A DNA stretch of 64,000 nt, from positions 30,947-94,946 of the forward strand of contig JAGWWY010000009.1 of assembly GCA_018970145.1 (NCBI GenBank). Reading direction: 5' to 3'. Shown piece by piece: positions 44,043-53,090 of the stretch. The translations under genes and the position numbers were made by a program. Under the pieces are notes generated by a model, which saw only the letters and a list, made by a program, of their open reading frames with translations, had not been told where the DNA came from and did no database searches. The stretch's first letter is position 1; each line of letters begins with the position of its first letter. Source of the DNA: Gammaproteobacteria bacterium. Its GTDB lineage: Bacteria > Pseudomonadota > Gammaproteobacteria > Steroidobacterales > Steroidobacteraceae.

Positions 44043-44091
44043 GATCGACTCCCCCTTTTGATCAACGAAGTTGTGTCGCAAAGTGAGATTA

Positions 44092-45414
44092 ATGGACGTG
44101 AGCGAACGACGCCACTTTGACGTATTCCTCGAGACTTGGCGAGCGTTCGCCGTGGCTGCCGTTCCGTCGATGCTCGGTTCGGTGTGGGCGACCGGACGCG
44201 TGGGCGCGACTCTCTCGCCAATCGATCTAGCCGAGTGGGCGCTGTTGATTGCCTTGCTCACCGTCGTCGGTAGCGTCAGCCAGTTCGGCATCAAACCAGG
44301 CTACATGCAAGAGGTGAGCGATCGCGGCGGCGAGCATCGTCATGCGGCGCTGCGAGCAGCATTGTTGATGGTGGGGGTGAGCGGTATCGCGGCCGGTGTC
44401 ATCGTTGCGGGTCTGCTGTATGTCCTCTCGATGCACGGGCATTGGCACAATGTTGCCGTTCTGCCGTGGCTCCCTTTGTACGGCTTGCTCGCCAATGTTG
44501 GCATGATGTTTCACACGGATCTGCGCATCTTGGGTGGAGCACGGGTGCTCGCGATCATCGCGATCGTCACATTCCCGCTGTTCGTCGCTACTCTCGAGTT
44601 CCTGCTGTGGGTCGGTAGCGATCCGCTCGCGGCCTTCTTCGCGACTCAATGTGCGCTCTCTCTGCTCGTTGCCGCACTGTTGGCTGCGCGTAGCGGTGTG
44701 TTGCAGGCCTCAGGAATAGATGCTCGATTTTTACGGCGGGCCCTGCTCATGGGGCTGCCCGTCATGGGCGGGTTGCTGGCGAAATACGTGGCCGACTTTG
44801 CGGTCTCGGGTACGTTTCGTTGGGGTGTCGATACGGTATCGGCGGGTGGCTATGGCCTTGCCGTCCGAGTGACCGAGCCTTTGATGATCTTGTATATCGG
44901 CTCGTTCCAGATGGCTTGGGGTGCGCATGTTTACGGCTGGATCAAAGAATCCCCGCGCGGCGACTTGGTCGCACAGCATGCCGCGCGTTCTTGGTGGCTT
45001 GCCGCTGTCGGTCTGCCGCTTGGTTTTGTGATCGCATGGCTCATCATCCTGGCTACCGATATCGCCGCTAACGATCACGTCGCCACTGATCGCACATCAG
45101 AGGCGGTGGTGGCGTGGTGGTTCATCGCGATGATGATTTCGCGCACCCTGGCTTTCGGGATGGCCTCGGCGATGGGGTTCGGCCAGACCTTGCAGCGCAA
45201 CTATCGAACGGGAATGCGCTACGCGCTGATCGAGATGCTCTTGAGCGTGACATTACTACCGTTCACGGCGGTCGTGCTCGGCGCGAAGACGGCGGCCGCG
45301 GTGGCCGCCGTCATTCCTTGGTTGACCGTGTGGCGTTTACGCGCGATGTCGCGCGTTACTGTTGTAGCTTCGTCAGTTCCGCCAGCACCATCTTCGAGTG
45401 CCCATCCGGGTTGA
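44092..45414 (+). CDS. Polytopic membrane protein, lipopolysaccharide flippase-like (MATE/MOP fold)
   Basis: About 440 residues with around twelve hydrophobic helices. Early AEWALLIALLTVVGSVSQFGIKPGYMQ and middle GLPVMGGLLAKYVADFAVSG resemble Wzx-type polysaccharide flippases, though no diagnostic residue set is visible. An Ala/Pro/Ser-rich tail follows. The ATG at 44092 has AAGTGAG upstream. No glycosyltransferases lie nearby, which weakens an O-antigen assignment. Its last 59 bases overlap the convergent peroxiredoxin gene, the longest tail overlap in the window. Confidence 0.7.
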   Translation: MDVSERRHFDVFLETWRAFAVAAVPSMLGSVWATGRVGATLSPIDLAEWALLIALLTVVGSVSQFGIKPGYMQEVSDRGGEHRHAALRAALLMVGVSGIAAGVIVAGLLYVLSMHGHWHNVAVLPWLPLYGLLANVGMMFHTDLRILGGARVLAIIAIVTFPLFVATLEFLLWVGSDPLAAFFATQCALSLLVAALLAARSGVLQASGIDARFLRRALLMGLPVMGGLLAKYVADFAVSGTFRWGVDTVSAGGYGLAVRVTEPLMILYIGSFQMAWGAHVYGWIKESPRGDLVAQHAARSWWLAAVGLPLGFVIAWLIILATDIAANDHVATDRTSEAVVAWWFIAMMISRTLAFGMASAMGFGQTLQRNYRTGMRYALIEMLLSVTLLPFTAVVLGAKTAAAVAAVIPWLTVWRLRAMSRVTVVASSVPPAPSSSAHPG

Positions 45415-45877
45415 CGTTGTCGAAACGTTTGGCGATGCGGCCCTGCGGGTCGATGATGAAGGTGTCGCGTCTGGCGATATCGAACAGTTTGTATTGGGGA
45501 TAGCTCGTCAGCGAACCATACGCTTGGGTGACGGCCGTCTTGCTATCCGACAGCACCGGGAAGGGTAGGCTGTGTTCTTTGGCGAAAGCTTCTTTCGAGT
45601 CGACGGCATCGACACTGACGCCGAGGATCACGGCATTGGCGCGGCGAAAGGCAAAGATATCGTCACGCAGTTCACAGGCCTGAGTGGTGCAACCTGGCGT
45701 GTTGTCCTTTGGGTAGAAATACAGCACGACCCATTTGCCGCGGTAATCTTCCAGTGAGCGCCACGCGCCGGTCTGATCTTGCAGCTTGAAGGCCGGAGCC
45801 GGGTCACCCGCCTTGGGAATGGCCAACGCCAGGCTAGCGGCAAGCGCGAAAAACAGGGTCGTAAGGGTTCGGATCAT
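45356..45877 (-). CDS. Exported peroxiredoxin (Bcp/PrxQ-like)
   Basis: A 173-residue AhpC/TSA-type peroxidase with a signal peptide (TLFFALAASLALAIPKAG). The peroxidatic Cys is in PGCTTQAC with a second Cys five residues later, the PrxQ arrangement. NTPGC preceded by YFYPKD gives the active site, and DTFIIDPQGRI is near the C-terminus. It reduces peroxides, here probably in the periplasm where its electron donor is unknown. It lies 100 bases downstream of the HtrA-like gene on the same strand. Nothing recognisable is in that gap. Confidence 0.9.
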   Translation of the reverse strand: MIRTLTTLFFALAASLALAIPKAGDPAPAFKLQDQTGAWRSLEDYRGKWVVLYFYPKDNTPGCTTQACELRDDIFAFRRANAVILGVSVDAVDSKEAFAKEHSLPFPVLSDSKTAVTQAYGSLTSYPQYKLFDIARRDTFIIDPQGRIAKRFDNVNPDGHSKMVLAELTKLQQ

Positions 45878-45977
45878 GGCAAGGTCCTTTGTCGTCGAGG
45901 GGAGTTTGGACTCTACCGAACGTGGGAGCCGCTCGCCATCTCCCGTGCGCCGTTGCGGGACCGATGCGTGTGCGAGG

Positions 45978-47273
45978 TCACTGGGGATGCCAGCTGATAT
46001 CGTCTACCGGTAAATCGCGAACGCGGTAACTCGCCGAGATGTACTCGTCCTCGACCATCCGTCGCAGGATGAGGCGAAGATCCTGCCCCGCGTTTTGGGC
46101 TTGCTCGGCGATCTGCGCGAGTTGCGAGAGAGTCGAGATGGCCTTGCCGTTCACGCTGACGACCTCCTGTCCATATTCGATGCTGCGCAACTCACCTTGT
46201 GAGCCGGGCTCGATGTGATGTACGAGCAGGACGCCCGCTTCGTCGGTCGAGGCGACTTCGTACATCAAGCGGGGTGCGAATACGACGCCACTGATACGCA
46301 AGCCGCGACGATCGAGGTATTGGATGCTCGGGACAAGGTTAGCGTCGATGACGAGTTCACGATCAGCACGCAAAACCCGCAGCGGCGTTTTGCCGTAGCG
46401 TCCGCGCAGGTCGATCAGTAAATCCGAGATGGCGAGATATCGTTGATCGGATCCCGCCAAACCGAGGATTTCATCACCGCGTTGCAAACCGAAGCCGTCC
46501 GAGGTGAGTGGCGGGTCGGCGACGATCAGCGTTTCGATGTCGCTCTCGTCGACGGCGAAGGCCGTCGCAATGCGCGGCACCGTGGCGCTGCGACCGGCGC
46601 GCAGCAGTTCGAGCACGCGACAGGCATGCGGCATCATCACCGCAAAGTTCATGTTCTGGGAGCGACGGTCGCCGAGTGAGGCCGTGTTGATACCGATCAC
46701 GCGACCGGTACCGAGATCGATCAGCGGGCCGCCGGAATTGCCCGGACTGATGGGCGCATCCGTCTGGATCATCGGATATCCGTTGGAGCGCGAGACACCG
46801 GCCATGATGCCGCGAGTAGCGGTGAACGCGTAACCGAGTGGGTGACCGAAAGTGCCGAGGTCTGCACCGACGCCGGGCAACCCCTCACAGGCGAGGGGCG
46901 CCTCGAGAGCCTCGGCCGGAATTGATGCGGTCGGGATTTCGAGCACGGCGATGTCTTGCAGATTGTCGACGAAGAGCGCTTTGGTAGGAATGTTTTTGCC
47001 ACCACGGAACTGCGCTTCAATGAGTGCCGGGACATAACCTGCCACGTGCGCATTGGTCAGCACCCAACCGCGTTGCCGATCAACAAGGAAACCGGCGCCA
47101 CGCCAACTGCCCGGTTCGCTCTCGATGAAGCCGAACTCGGAGGTGACGGTGAGTTTGACGGTATAGCCTGCCGCCGCCACGAAAGCCGCCTCGGCAGCCT
47201 CGTCGGCGCGTGTGACGGTCGACATCGACAACAAAGTCAGGGTGACAAGCCAACGCGTGGTGGAGATTTGCAT
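45978..47273 (-). CDS. Exported HtrA-like trypsin-fold serine protease with PDZ regions
   Basis: About 431 residues. A signal peptide (STTRWLVTLTLLSMSTVTRA) is followed by a trypsin-like domain. The triad is seen as His in VLTNAHVAG, Asp in LQDIAVLEI and Ser in SPGNSGGPLIDLG. Two PDZ-like regions follow (GLQRGDEILGLAG and QELRSIEYGQEVVSVNGKA-like segment). It is a periplasmic quality-control protease or sensor. The start is uncertain between ATG 47273, ATG 47282 and TTG 47303; the first gives the cleanest signal peptide. It is divergent from the lipoprotein gene. Confidence 0.88.
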   Translation of the reverse strand: MQISTTRWLVTLTLLSMSTVTRADEAAEAAFVAAAGYTVKLTVTSEFGFIESEPGSWRGAGFLVDRQRGWVLTNAHVAGYVPALIEAQFRGGKNIPTKALFVDNLQDIAVLEIPTASIPAEALEAPLACEGLPGVGADLGTFGHPLGYAFTATRGIMAGVSRSNGYPMIQTDAPISPGNSGGPLIDLGTGRVIGINTASLGDRRSQNMNFAVMMPHACRVLELLRAGRSATVPRIATAFAVDESDIETLIVADPPLTSDGFGLQRGDEILGLAGSDQRYLAISDLLIDLRGRYGKTPLRVLRADRELVIDANLVPSIQYLDRRGLRISGVVFAPRLMYEVASTDEAGVLLVHHIEPGSQGELRSIEYGQEVVSVNGKAISTLSQLAQIAEQAQNAGQDLRLILRRMVEDEYISASYRVRDLPVDDISWHPQ

Positions 47274-47353
47274 GGCCGACATTATCGCCGTTTGCCGCTT
47301 CAACGGTTGATCCGCAGGGGCGCATAATGGACGATCTCGACAGGAGATCGAAT

Positions 47354-47830
47354 ATGTACAAATGGGTCGTCATGTCACTAGTCGCCTTGGTGCTCGGCGG
47401 GTGCGAGTCGGGGTCGTCGCCGTTTCAGCGTCAGGCTGTCGCGAAGGCGCCGGCCTCAGGCGCGGGTGTGGTTACCGCGGCGGGCGCGACATCCAGTGCG
47501 ACGAAAGAGCCGAAGTTGCTGCAACTCGGTGATTTCACCCTGCCGGCGGGCTCGAAGTTGGACGATACGAGCACCTTGGTTGTGGGCACCGACACGCGTT
47601 GGTTGGGGCGTGTGGTGTTGCGCACCACGCTCTCGCCGGTCGACACCTACAACCATTTTTTCCGATCCTTGACGGGCGCGGGGTGGAATCTGATCACGGC
47701 TTTGCAAGGCAAGACGAGCGGCTTGACCTTCTCGCGCGGTGAGCGGATCGCCACGGTGATGATCGAAGGTTCGACCTTGTCGGGGACCTCGGTCACGATT
47801 TTGGTGACTCCGCGCGAAGGGGCGAATTGA
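47354..47830 (+). CDS. Putative outer-membrane lipoprotein of unknown function
   Basis: A 158-residue protein. The signal ends in the lipobox LVLGGC, followed by Glu-Ser so outer-membrane targeting is likely. A low-complexity Ala/Ser/Gly linker leads to one domain of about 100 residues (LPAGSKLDDTSTLVVGTD, then TLSPVDTYNHFFRSLTGAGWNLI). CAGGAG lies eight bases before the ATG. It ends four bases before the TPR-ASCH gene, so they share a transcript. I do not recognise the domain beyond a resemblance to small lipoproteins with one alpha/beta fold. Confidence 0.78.
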   Translation: MYKWVVMSLVALVLGGCESGSSPFQRQAVAKAPASGAGVVTAAGATSSATKEPKLLQLGDFTLPAGSKLDDTSTLVVGTDTRWLGRVVLRTTLSPVDTYNHFFRSLTGAGWNLITALQGKTSGLTFSRGERIATVMIEGSTLSGTSVTILVTPREGAN

Positions 47831-47834
47831 GCTC

Positions 47835-48899
47835 ATGAAATTCGCGACTCGAATATTGTCGGTCTCGTTACTGAGTAGTGTGCTCGGATTGCCACTGCTC
47901 GCGGCGACGGCGCGAGCCGACACGCTGATTACCGAGTGCGATCGACTGGCGGCGCACCCCGAAGATCCGCAGAAGGTCACCCCGGGTGTGCACCAGAACG
48001 ACATCGATTACCCGATCGCGATTGCGGCTTGCGAGCGGGCGCTCGTTACCAATCCGAGCGATCCGCGAGCGCGCTATCAACTCGCCCGTGTCCTGTTCTA
48101 TACCAACCAGAATGAACGGGCGGTGGCCGAGATGAAGCGAGCCGCCGATGCCGGACATATCCAGGCGCAGTACATTTTCGCGACCTTCATCGCACGGCAA
48201 AGACCGTTTGCGCCGACCGATATCTGTCTGGCGGAACAATACTGGCGGCAAGCGGCCACAGCGGGCCGACAAGCGGCACGAGTGCAATACCTTCGCTTCA
48301 CGCTGCAGCAGCGCTTCGCCGGTTGCGCCAACGTCGCCAGCGACGCCGAGCTGCGTCTGTTCGTCGATGGCATCGCCAAAGATTCCAAGAGCGTGTACGA
48401 AAATTTGTTCGTCGAAGATTTCAACGACGGTTTGAGGAGTCGCCCCTCTGAGGCGGCACGCTCGGTCTGGCAGCGTTGTCGCAATACATTAGGTTTGCCG
48501 GTCGATGAGCCGTGGCGAGCGCGACGTTTCGGCGACACCGAGATGATGACCAACGCTTTGACCGCCTTGATCTTGAGCGGTGAAAAAACCATCACGGCCA
48601 CGACGCCGTGGTCTTATAGCCGTGATCCGGACCGCAGGCCGTACGAGGGCGCCTATGCCGTGCTGCTGGACGGCAAGGGGGAGCCTAGAGGCGTGCTGCG
48701 CACGACGTCGCTGCAGACCAAGCCGTTCAGTCAGGTCACCGAAGAAGATTCGCGCTACGAGGGTAAGCCTGTGCGTCCCCTTGACGCCTGGCAGAAAGTA
48801 CACCGAGATTTTTTCAATCGGACGTTGGCACCGATCGGCAAGACGTGGACGGCGGAGATGCCAGTAACGCTCGAGAAGTTCGAAGTGGTCTGTCGCTAA
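47835..48899 (+). CDS. Exported TPR/Sel1-like protein fused to a C-terminal ASCH domain
   Basis: A 354-residue protein. A signal peptide (residues 1-28, SSVLGLPLLAATARA) is followed by a TPR/Sel1-like helical region (about 32-225: CERALVTNPSDPRARYQLAR, RAADAGHIQAQYIF). Residues 227-353 match the ASCH fold: WRARRFGDTEMMTNAL, SGEKTITATTPW (K251, T252, T254), YAVLLDGKGEPRGVLRTT, LDAWQKVHRDFFNRTL and MPVTLEKFEVV. ASCH domains normally act in the cytoplasm on RNA or modified cytosine nucleosides, as in E. coli YqfB. Export plus this fusion is unusual. It follows the lipoprotein by four bases. Confidence 0.85.
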   Translation: MKFATRILSVSLLSSVLGLPLLAATARADTLITECDRLAAHPEDPQKVTPGVHQNDIDYPIAIAACERALVTNPSDPRARYQLARVLFYTNQNERAVAEMKRAADAGHIQAQYIFATFIARQRPFAPTDICLAEQYWRQAATAGRQAARVQYLRFTLQQRFAGCANVASDAELRLFVDGIAKDSKSVYENLFVEDFNDGLRSRPSEAARSVWQRCRNTLGLPVDEPWRARRFGDTEMMTNALTALILSGEKTITATTPWSYSRDPDRRPYEGAYAVLLDGKGEPRGVLRTTSLQTKPFSQVTEEDSRYEGKPVRPLDAWQKVHRDFFNRTLAPIGKTWTAEMPVTLEKFEVVCR

Positions 48900-49897
48900 G
48901 GCGTGAGTAGGGCCGACTCCCCGTTTGCCATCTCGATCAGTTCGATCAGTTCGCCGTCGGGGCCGCGCGTCGTCGCGGCTCGGCGACCCGCATAAGCCAT
49001 GCCTGCGGGACGCGTGGGCGGGGTGATCCACTCGACCTTGATCGCGTCCAGATCGCGCACGGCGAAGCTGGTCATGGCGACTCCCGGTGGCAGCTCACCT
49101 GCCAGCATCGGCCGTACGATGGCGTTGGGCGAATAGCCATCGAACTCGATTAGGTTGCCGTGCTCAGCAAGCCGAGCGGTCGCGATGGGCAGGGGCGTTG
49201 TCAGCTCGATGCCCTGAGCGCGATTGATCATCGGATTGGGGCGCACACGAAGAGCACCCGGTTGCAACGCAAAGCGCTCGGCATACCAATCAAGCGTGGC
49301 TCGCGGGTTGCTCGCGGCGAGCACCATGATGAAAATGCGCCCGATGCGGCCTCTCGGATCGGGCAATACCGATCGCGCTCGGTCACCCGTCTCGGCCGTC
49401 AAATACAGCACTTCCTCGTCGTTCCCGACAACTTGAAAGGCGCGGATCGTTGGGATGGTGGCAAGCGGCTTTGGCTCGCCGATGACGCGAAACGGCGAGC
49501 CGCGCATCGACTCGAACAAGACGTCGGGATCATCAACGACGATTTCGATGGCGTTCCAGCCGAAGCTGGTCAGTGCCCGGTACCCCTTAGTCTGCGGCGA
49601 TTCGATTGCACGCAGGTACACTTTAGGCGCCGAATCAGGACTCATCAGAAGGTAACGACGACCGGCGACGGCCGGGGCGCCCCAAGCGGCGGCGAGTTCT
49701 CGCGAGACCACTCCGTGCTCGCGCACCTGATAGTCGAAGTGGCGTCCGTAGTGGGTTTCGACCCAGTTTAGATCGTGGGCTGCAATGGTCGCGATGTCGA
49801 AGCGTTGCAGCAACGGAGCTGCGTTTGACCATGCTGAGGTCAGCCAAAGCAGAGTGAAAACCGAGATAGCGGATTTGATTCGCTGCACCGCGGACAT
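48896..49897 (-). CDS. Exported VOC/glyoxalase-like protein
   Basis: About 333 residues. A signal peptide (ISVFTLLWLTSAWSNAA) is followed by two or more VOC-type beta-alpha-beta-beta-beta units: FDIATIAAHDLNWVETHYGRHF, GWNAIEIVVDDPDVLFESM, GRIFIMVLAASNPRATLDWYAE and MTSFAVRDLDAIKVEWI. No full metal-ligand set can be claimed. The ATG at 49897 fits the signal peptide; a longer frame is rejected. It overlaps the tail of the TPR-ASCH gene by four bases and is divergent from the small helical-protein gene at 50007. Confidence 0.78.
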   Translation of the reverse strand: MSAVQRIKSAISVFTLLWLTSAWSNAAPLLQRFDIATIAAHDLNWVETHYGRHFDYQVREHGVVSRELAAAWGAPAVAGRRYLLMSPDSAPKVYLRAIESPQTKGYRALTSFGWNAIEIVVDDPDVLFESMRGSPFRVIGEPKPLATIPTIRAFQVVGNDEEVLYLTAETGDRARSVLPDPRGRIGRIFIMVLAASNPRATLDWYAERFALQPGALRVRPNPMINRAQGIELTTPLPIATARLAEHGNLIEFDGYSPNAIVRPMLAGELPPGVAMTSFAVRDLDAIKVEWITPPTRPAGMAYAGRRAATTRGPDGELIELIEMANGESALLTP

Positions 49898-50006
49898 GCT
49901 AGCAACGCGTTTGCAACGGTGGCAAACCCCTATATTCGTCCGCCTCGATAGCCCGTGTATATTCAAGTGCGTTCTGGTGTGGTTCGATTGTGAGGAGTTT
50001 CCACCG

Positions 50007-50297
50007 ATGACGACGAGCGCCGAGGTCCATCTGCCGCGACAAACCAAGGGCAAGCGACCGCACTTCTTCGAAGATCCGTCGATCGATCAAATGATGACTT
50101 TTCTGCTGGAGTTGACCACCGAAGTCGGCGTTCTGCGCGAGCGCCTCGATACGGTCGAGCGGTTGCTCGACAGCGAGGGCAGTGTGACGCGCGCGGCGAT
50201 CGAGGCCTACCAGCCCGATGCCGCCACCGAGCAGGAGCGGGCCGCCTGGCGCGATGCGTATCTCAAGCGCGTACTGCGCATGCACGCGCCGGAATGA
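50007..50297 (+). CDS. Small helical partner protein, cassette 1
   Basis: A 96-residue protein of unrecognised family. It has an N-terminal RPHFFEDPSIDQMMTFLLEL segment, a heptad-like helix (EVGVLRERLDTVERLLDSEG) and a C-terminal helix (QERAAWRDAYLKRVLRMHA). It is clearly a paralogue of the 59650 protein: RPHFFEDPSID and RPYFFDDPAID align, as do VGVLRERLDTVE and VWTLRERLMAME. Both lie next to related methyltransferases. GAGGAG precedes the ATG. The upstream gap (49898-50006) has two TATATTC copies at 49931 and 49958 that may be promoter elements. A regulatory or scaffold role is inferred. Confidence 0.85.
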   Translation: MTTSAEVHLPRQTKGKRPHFFEDPSIDQMMTFLLELTTEVGVLRERLDTVERLLDSEGSVTRAAIEAYQPDAATEQERAAWRDAYLKRVLRMHAPE

Positions 50298-50356
50298 TTC
50301 GCGCACACGCTCATTTTTGATGAACACTTTTGACGAGTTTTGAGGAGGAGTTTTCC

Positions 50357-51553
50357 ATGGCTGCGAGCCCCAAAGAGATCCCGGTACCGAACATCGAAGA
50401 GTTGTTTCGACCGACCCACGATGAGCGCGCTCGACAGGGCATGGTGAGCATGATCCGCAAGCACGCGATCATCGACATGCGCCGTGCACTCAAGGCCGAC
50501 TACGATGAGCGGATTGAACCGAAGCTCGAGCGCGAGGGGCGTAAACCTGAGGATTGGGCGGCGATCGAGAAGTCTCTCGAGCGTGAACCGTCGTATCGTT
50601 TCTACAGCACCATCCGCTACAACGCGCAGGAGATGTGCTATCTCTCCGTGCAGCCGGCCGTGGAGCGCGCGCTGCCCGCGATGATCGACCTTGCCAAGGA
50701 TCTGGCTGCTCGTAACCCGACCGGTGGTTCGCTGCGTTTGAATCCGAACCTCGAAATTCCGCGCTACATCACCGCTCTTGATGTGCATCTGGCACCCGGC
50801 TGGGTGCATGCGGAATACACCGCGGACGATGTTGCGCAGGGCGCGGTCGTGGCGTTTGGCGGCAAGGTGTTCTCGGGCCAGCACCCGTATCGCAAGAAGG
50901 CCGGCGCCGTCGGTGAGTCGATCTCTTATTGGCTCAAGAGACAGTATCCGAACTTCAAACCCAAGCGCATCCTCGATCTCGGTACGACCATGGGTAAGAA
51001 CCTGCTTCCTTACTGTACGGCTTATCCGCATGCCGAAGCCTACGGTATCGATGTCGGTGCGCCGGTGCTGCGTTATGGTCATGCGATCGCTGAGCACGAG
51101 GGAATCCCCGTCCACTTCAGTCAACAGAACGCCGAGGCCACCGATTTCCCGGACGGGCACTTTGACTTGATCGTTTCGAGCTTTTTCTTTCACGAGGTCT
51201 CGGTGAAGGCCACCAAGAAAATCCTCAAAGAATGCAATCGTCTGCTCGCGCCGGGCGGGGTGATGGTACACATGGAGCTACCTGACGAGGCGACCGTCTC
51301 GCCCTATGAGAACTTCTTCTGGAACTGGGACACGCTCAATAACAATGAGCCCTGGTACACGTCGTATCGGGCGCAGGATCCGGTACAACTCTGCGAAGAA
51401 GCGGGCTTCGGTCGCGACCGATCGTTCAAGTTGCATGTGCCGGACAGCCTGACGTTCGGCGAAGAGCGTTACGAGAAGTTCATGCGCGGCGAGCTCGAAT
51501 CTCCTGCCCACGGCAGTGGTGGTTGGTTCGTCTTCGGCGCCACCAAGCAGTAA
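50357..51553 (+). CDS. SAM-dependent methyltransferase with unique N-terminal domain, cassette 1
   Basis: A 398-residue protein. The first 190 residues form a domain I do not recognise (RFYSTIRYNAQEMCY, LRLNPNLEIPRYITALDVHL). A class I methyltransferase domain follows: motif I ILDLGTTMGKN, GIDVGAPVLRYGHA, NAEATDFPDGHFDLIVSSFF and LLAPGGVMVHME. It is paralogous to the protein at 58463 over its whole length. UbiE/Coq5-like enzymes share the last part. The small partner gene precedes it by 59 bases; GAGGAGGAG leads the ATG. A Tat-exported flavoprotein follows by 22 bases. Substrate unknown. Confidence 0.88.
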   Translation: MAASPKEIPVPNIEELFRPTHDERARQGMVSMIRKHAIIDMRRALKADYDERIEPKLEREGRKPEDWAAIEKSLEREPSYRFYSTIRYNAQEMCYLSVQPAVERALPAMIDLAKDLAARNPTGGSLRLNPNLEIPRYITALDVHLAPGWVHAEYTADDVAQGAVVAFGGKVFSGQHPYRKKAGAVGESISYWLKRQYPNFKPKRILDLGTTMGKNLLPYCTAYPHAEAYGIDVGAPVLRYGHAIAEHEGIPVHFSQQNAEATDFPDGHFDLIVSSFFFHEVSVKATKKILKECNRLLAPGGVMVHMELPDEATVSPYENFFWNWDTLNNNEPWYTSYRAQDPVQLCEEAGFGRDRSFKLHVPDSLTFGEERYEKFMRGELESPAHGSGGWFVFGATKQ

Positions 51554-51575
51554 GCGCGCGTATCGAGGGGGGCTG

Positions 51576-53090
51576 ATGAAGCGGCGATCATTCGTGGCGG
51601 GCGCTGCAGCTTCGGCCGCAGCGGGTTGGTTGGGTGCGGGTGCCGCTCGGGCTTGGGCGGCAGCAGGCGAAACACGCTACGACCTGATCGTCATCGGCGC
51701 GGGCACTGCGGGCATACCGGCGGCGATCTTCGCTGCTGCTCGCGGCGCCCGCGTGCTGATGCTCGATGCAGCAAACGACATCGGTGGCACGCTGCATTTG
51801 TCGACGGGCCAGATGAGTGCGGCGGGCACCAAGCTGCAAGCGTCGCTCGGCATCCGCGACTCGGCTTCGGCGCATTTCGACGATGTGATGCGGATCAGCA
51901 AAGGCACGGCTGATCCTGAGCTTGTGCGTCTCGCTGTCGACAACGCTGCCACGACCTTCGATTGGTTGACGGATCACGGCTTCGAGGCTCTGCCCGATCA
52001 TCCGGTCTTGGGGCAGGGACACGAGCCGTATTCGCAAAAACGGTATTACTGGGGCGCTGAGGGTGGTCGTTCGATCCTCGCTGTCTTGCGTCGTGAATTG
52101 CAGCCTTCGGTGGATCAAGGGCGCGTTGATGTCTCGTTATCGACTCCGGTGACGGCGCTGCTGACCGATGACGCGGGCGATATCGAAGCGGTGCGCGTCA
52201 AATCGGGCTTGGCCGAAACGGTATTCCGTGGTCGACATGTGTTGCTCGCTTGCGGTGGCTATGTCTCGAATCCGCAGTTGTTTGAGCGGCTCTCCGGTGT
52301 GCGCGACTACGGCGACAACGGCTACCCTTATTCGCAAGGCGCGGGCATCGAACTCGGTATGTCGGTGGGCGGCTTCGTTCGTGGTCGCGAAAATTATTTG
52401 AGCAACTTCGGTTCGATCCTGGCGGACGATCAATTTCCGGCGAAGATGTTTGCGCGTTTTGTGGTCATTCCGCAGCAGCGCCAGCCTTGGGAAATCTTCG
52501 TGAATGCGCGTGGCGAGCGCTTCATCCGGGAAGACGAGCCGAGCTTCGACAAGCGCGAGATGTCGCTTTTGTCGCAGCCCGATCTGCGCTACTGGATCGT
52601 ATTCGACGAAGAAATCCTCACCGCAGCGCCGCCGGGCGTTGGTGGATTCTCCCGCGAGGAGATTCGTGAGGCTTTTGATGCGCACACTTGGTTCATCAAG
52701 GCAGATACCTTGCCCGAGCTCGCGGCGAAGGCGGGTATCGAGGTGGCGGGTTTGCAGCGCAGTGTCGAGGACTACAACCGCGGCGTCACCGAGCGTCGTG
52801 ATCGACTCGGTCGTGAGCATTTGCCGAAAAAAATCGTCAAGGCGCCGTTCTACGCGATCCGTCATCAGGGCCACTCAACCACCTCGACCGTGGGGCTCGC
52901 CGTCAACGGGGCTTTGAATGTGGTGCGCGCGCGGGGTGAGCCGGTGCGTAACTTGTATGCCGCGGGCGAGCTGCTCGGTGCGGGTCAGTTGATGGGTCAG
53001 TCATTCGTCGGCGGCATGATGGTCACGCCAGCGATGACTTTCGGACGACTCTTGGGTCAAAGATTACCCATTGGCGGGGTGCATGCATGA
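51576..53090 (+). CDS. Tat-exported FAD-dependent oxidoreductase (fumarate-reductase/ketosteroid-dehydrogenase type)
   Basis: A 504-residue flavoprotein. It starts with a twin-arginine signal (MKRRSFVAGAAASAAAGW) and AWAAAG cleavage region, then the FAD motif DLIVIGAGTAGIPAAIFAA and GGTLHLSTGQM. RHVLLACGGYVSNPQLFE and the late NLYAAGELLGAGQLMGQSFVGG complete the succinate-dehydrogenase/fumarate-reductase fold. Family members dehydrogenate or reduce activated C-C bonds, including 3-ketosteroids. GAGGGGGG precedes the ATG at 51576. It is coupled to the next gene by an ATGA overlap. Export of both products places the reaction outside the cytoplasm. Confidence 0.88.
   Translation: MKRRSFVAGAAASAAAGWLGAGAARAWAAAGETRYDLIVIGAGTAGIPAAIFAAARGARVLMLDAANDIGGTLHLSTGQMSAAGTKLQASLGIRDSASAHFDDVMRISKGTADPELVRLAVDNAATTFDWLTDHGFEALPDHPVLGQGHEPYSQKRYYWGAEGGRSILAVLRRELQPSVDQGRVDVSLSTPVTALLTDDAGDIEAVRVKSGLAETVFRGRHVLLACGGYVSNPQLFERLSGVRDYGDNGYPYSQGAGIELGMSVGGFVRGRENYLSNFGSILADDQFPAKMFARFVVIPQQRQPWEIFVNARGERFIREDEPSFDKREMSLLSQPDLRYWIVFDEEILTAAPPGVGGFSREEIREAFDAHTWFIKADTLPELAAKAGIEVAGLQRSVEDYNRGVTERRDRLGREHLPKKIVKAPFYAIRHQGHSTTSTVGLAVNGALNVVRARGEPVRNLYAAGELLGAGQLMGQSFVGGMMVTPAMTFGRLLGQRLPIGGVHA

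Noticed and set aside
44070..44091. GTTGTG..GCAAAGT segment resembling the 19-bp element
   Set aside because: It needs an insertion of two or more bases to align, so it is not counted as a copy.
50207..51271. 354-codon minus-strand open frame
   Set aside because: Antisense to the cassette 1 methyltransferase, which has clear motifs and a paralogue; the shadow is not conserved in the paralogue region.
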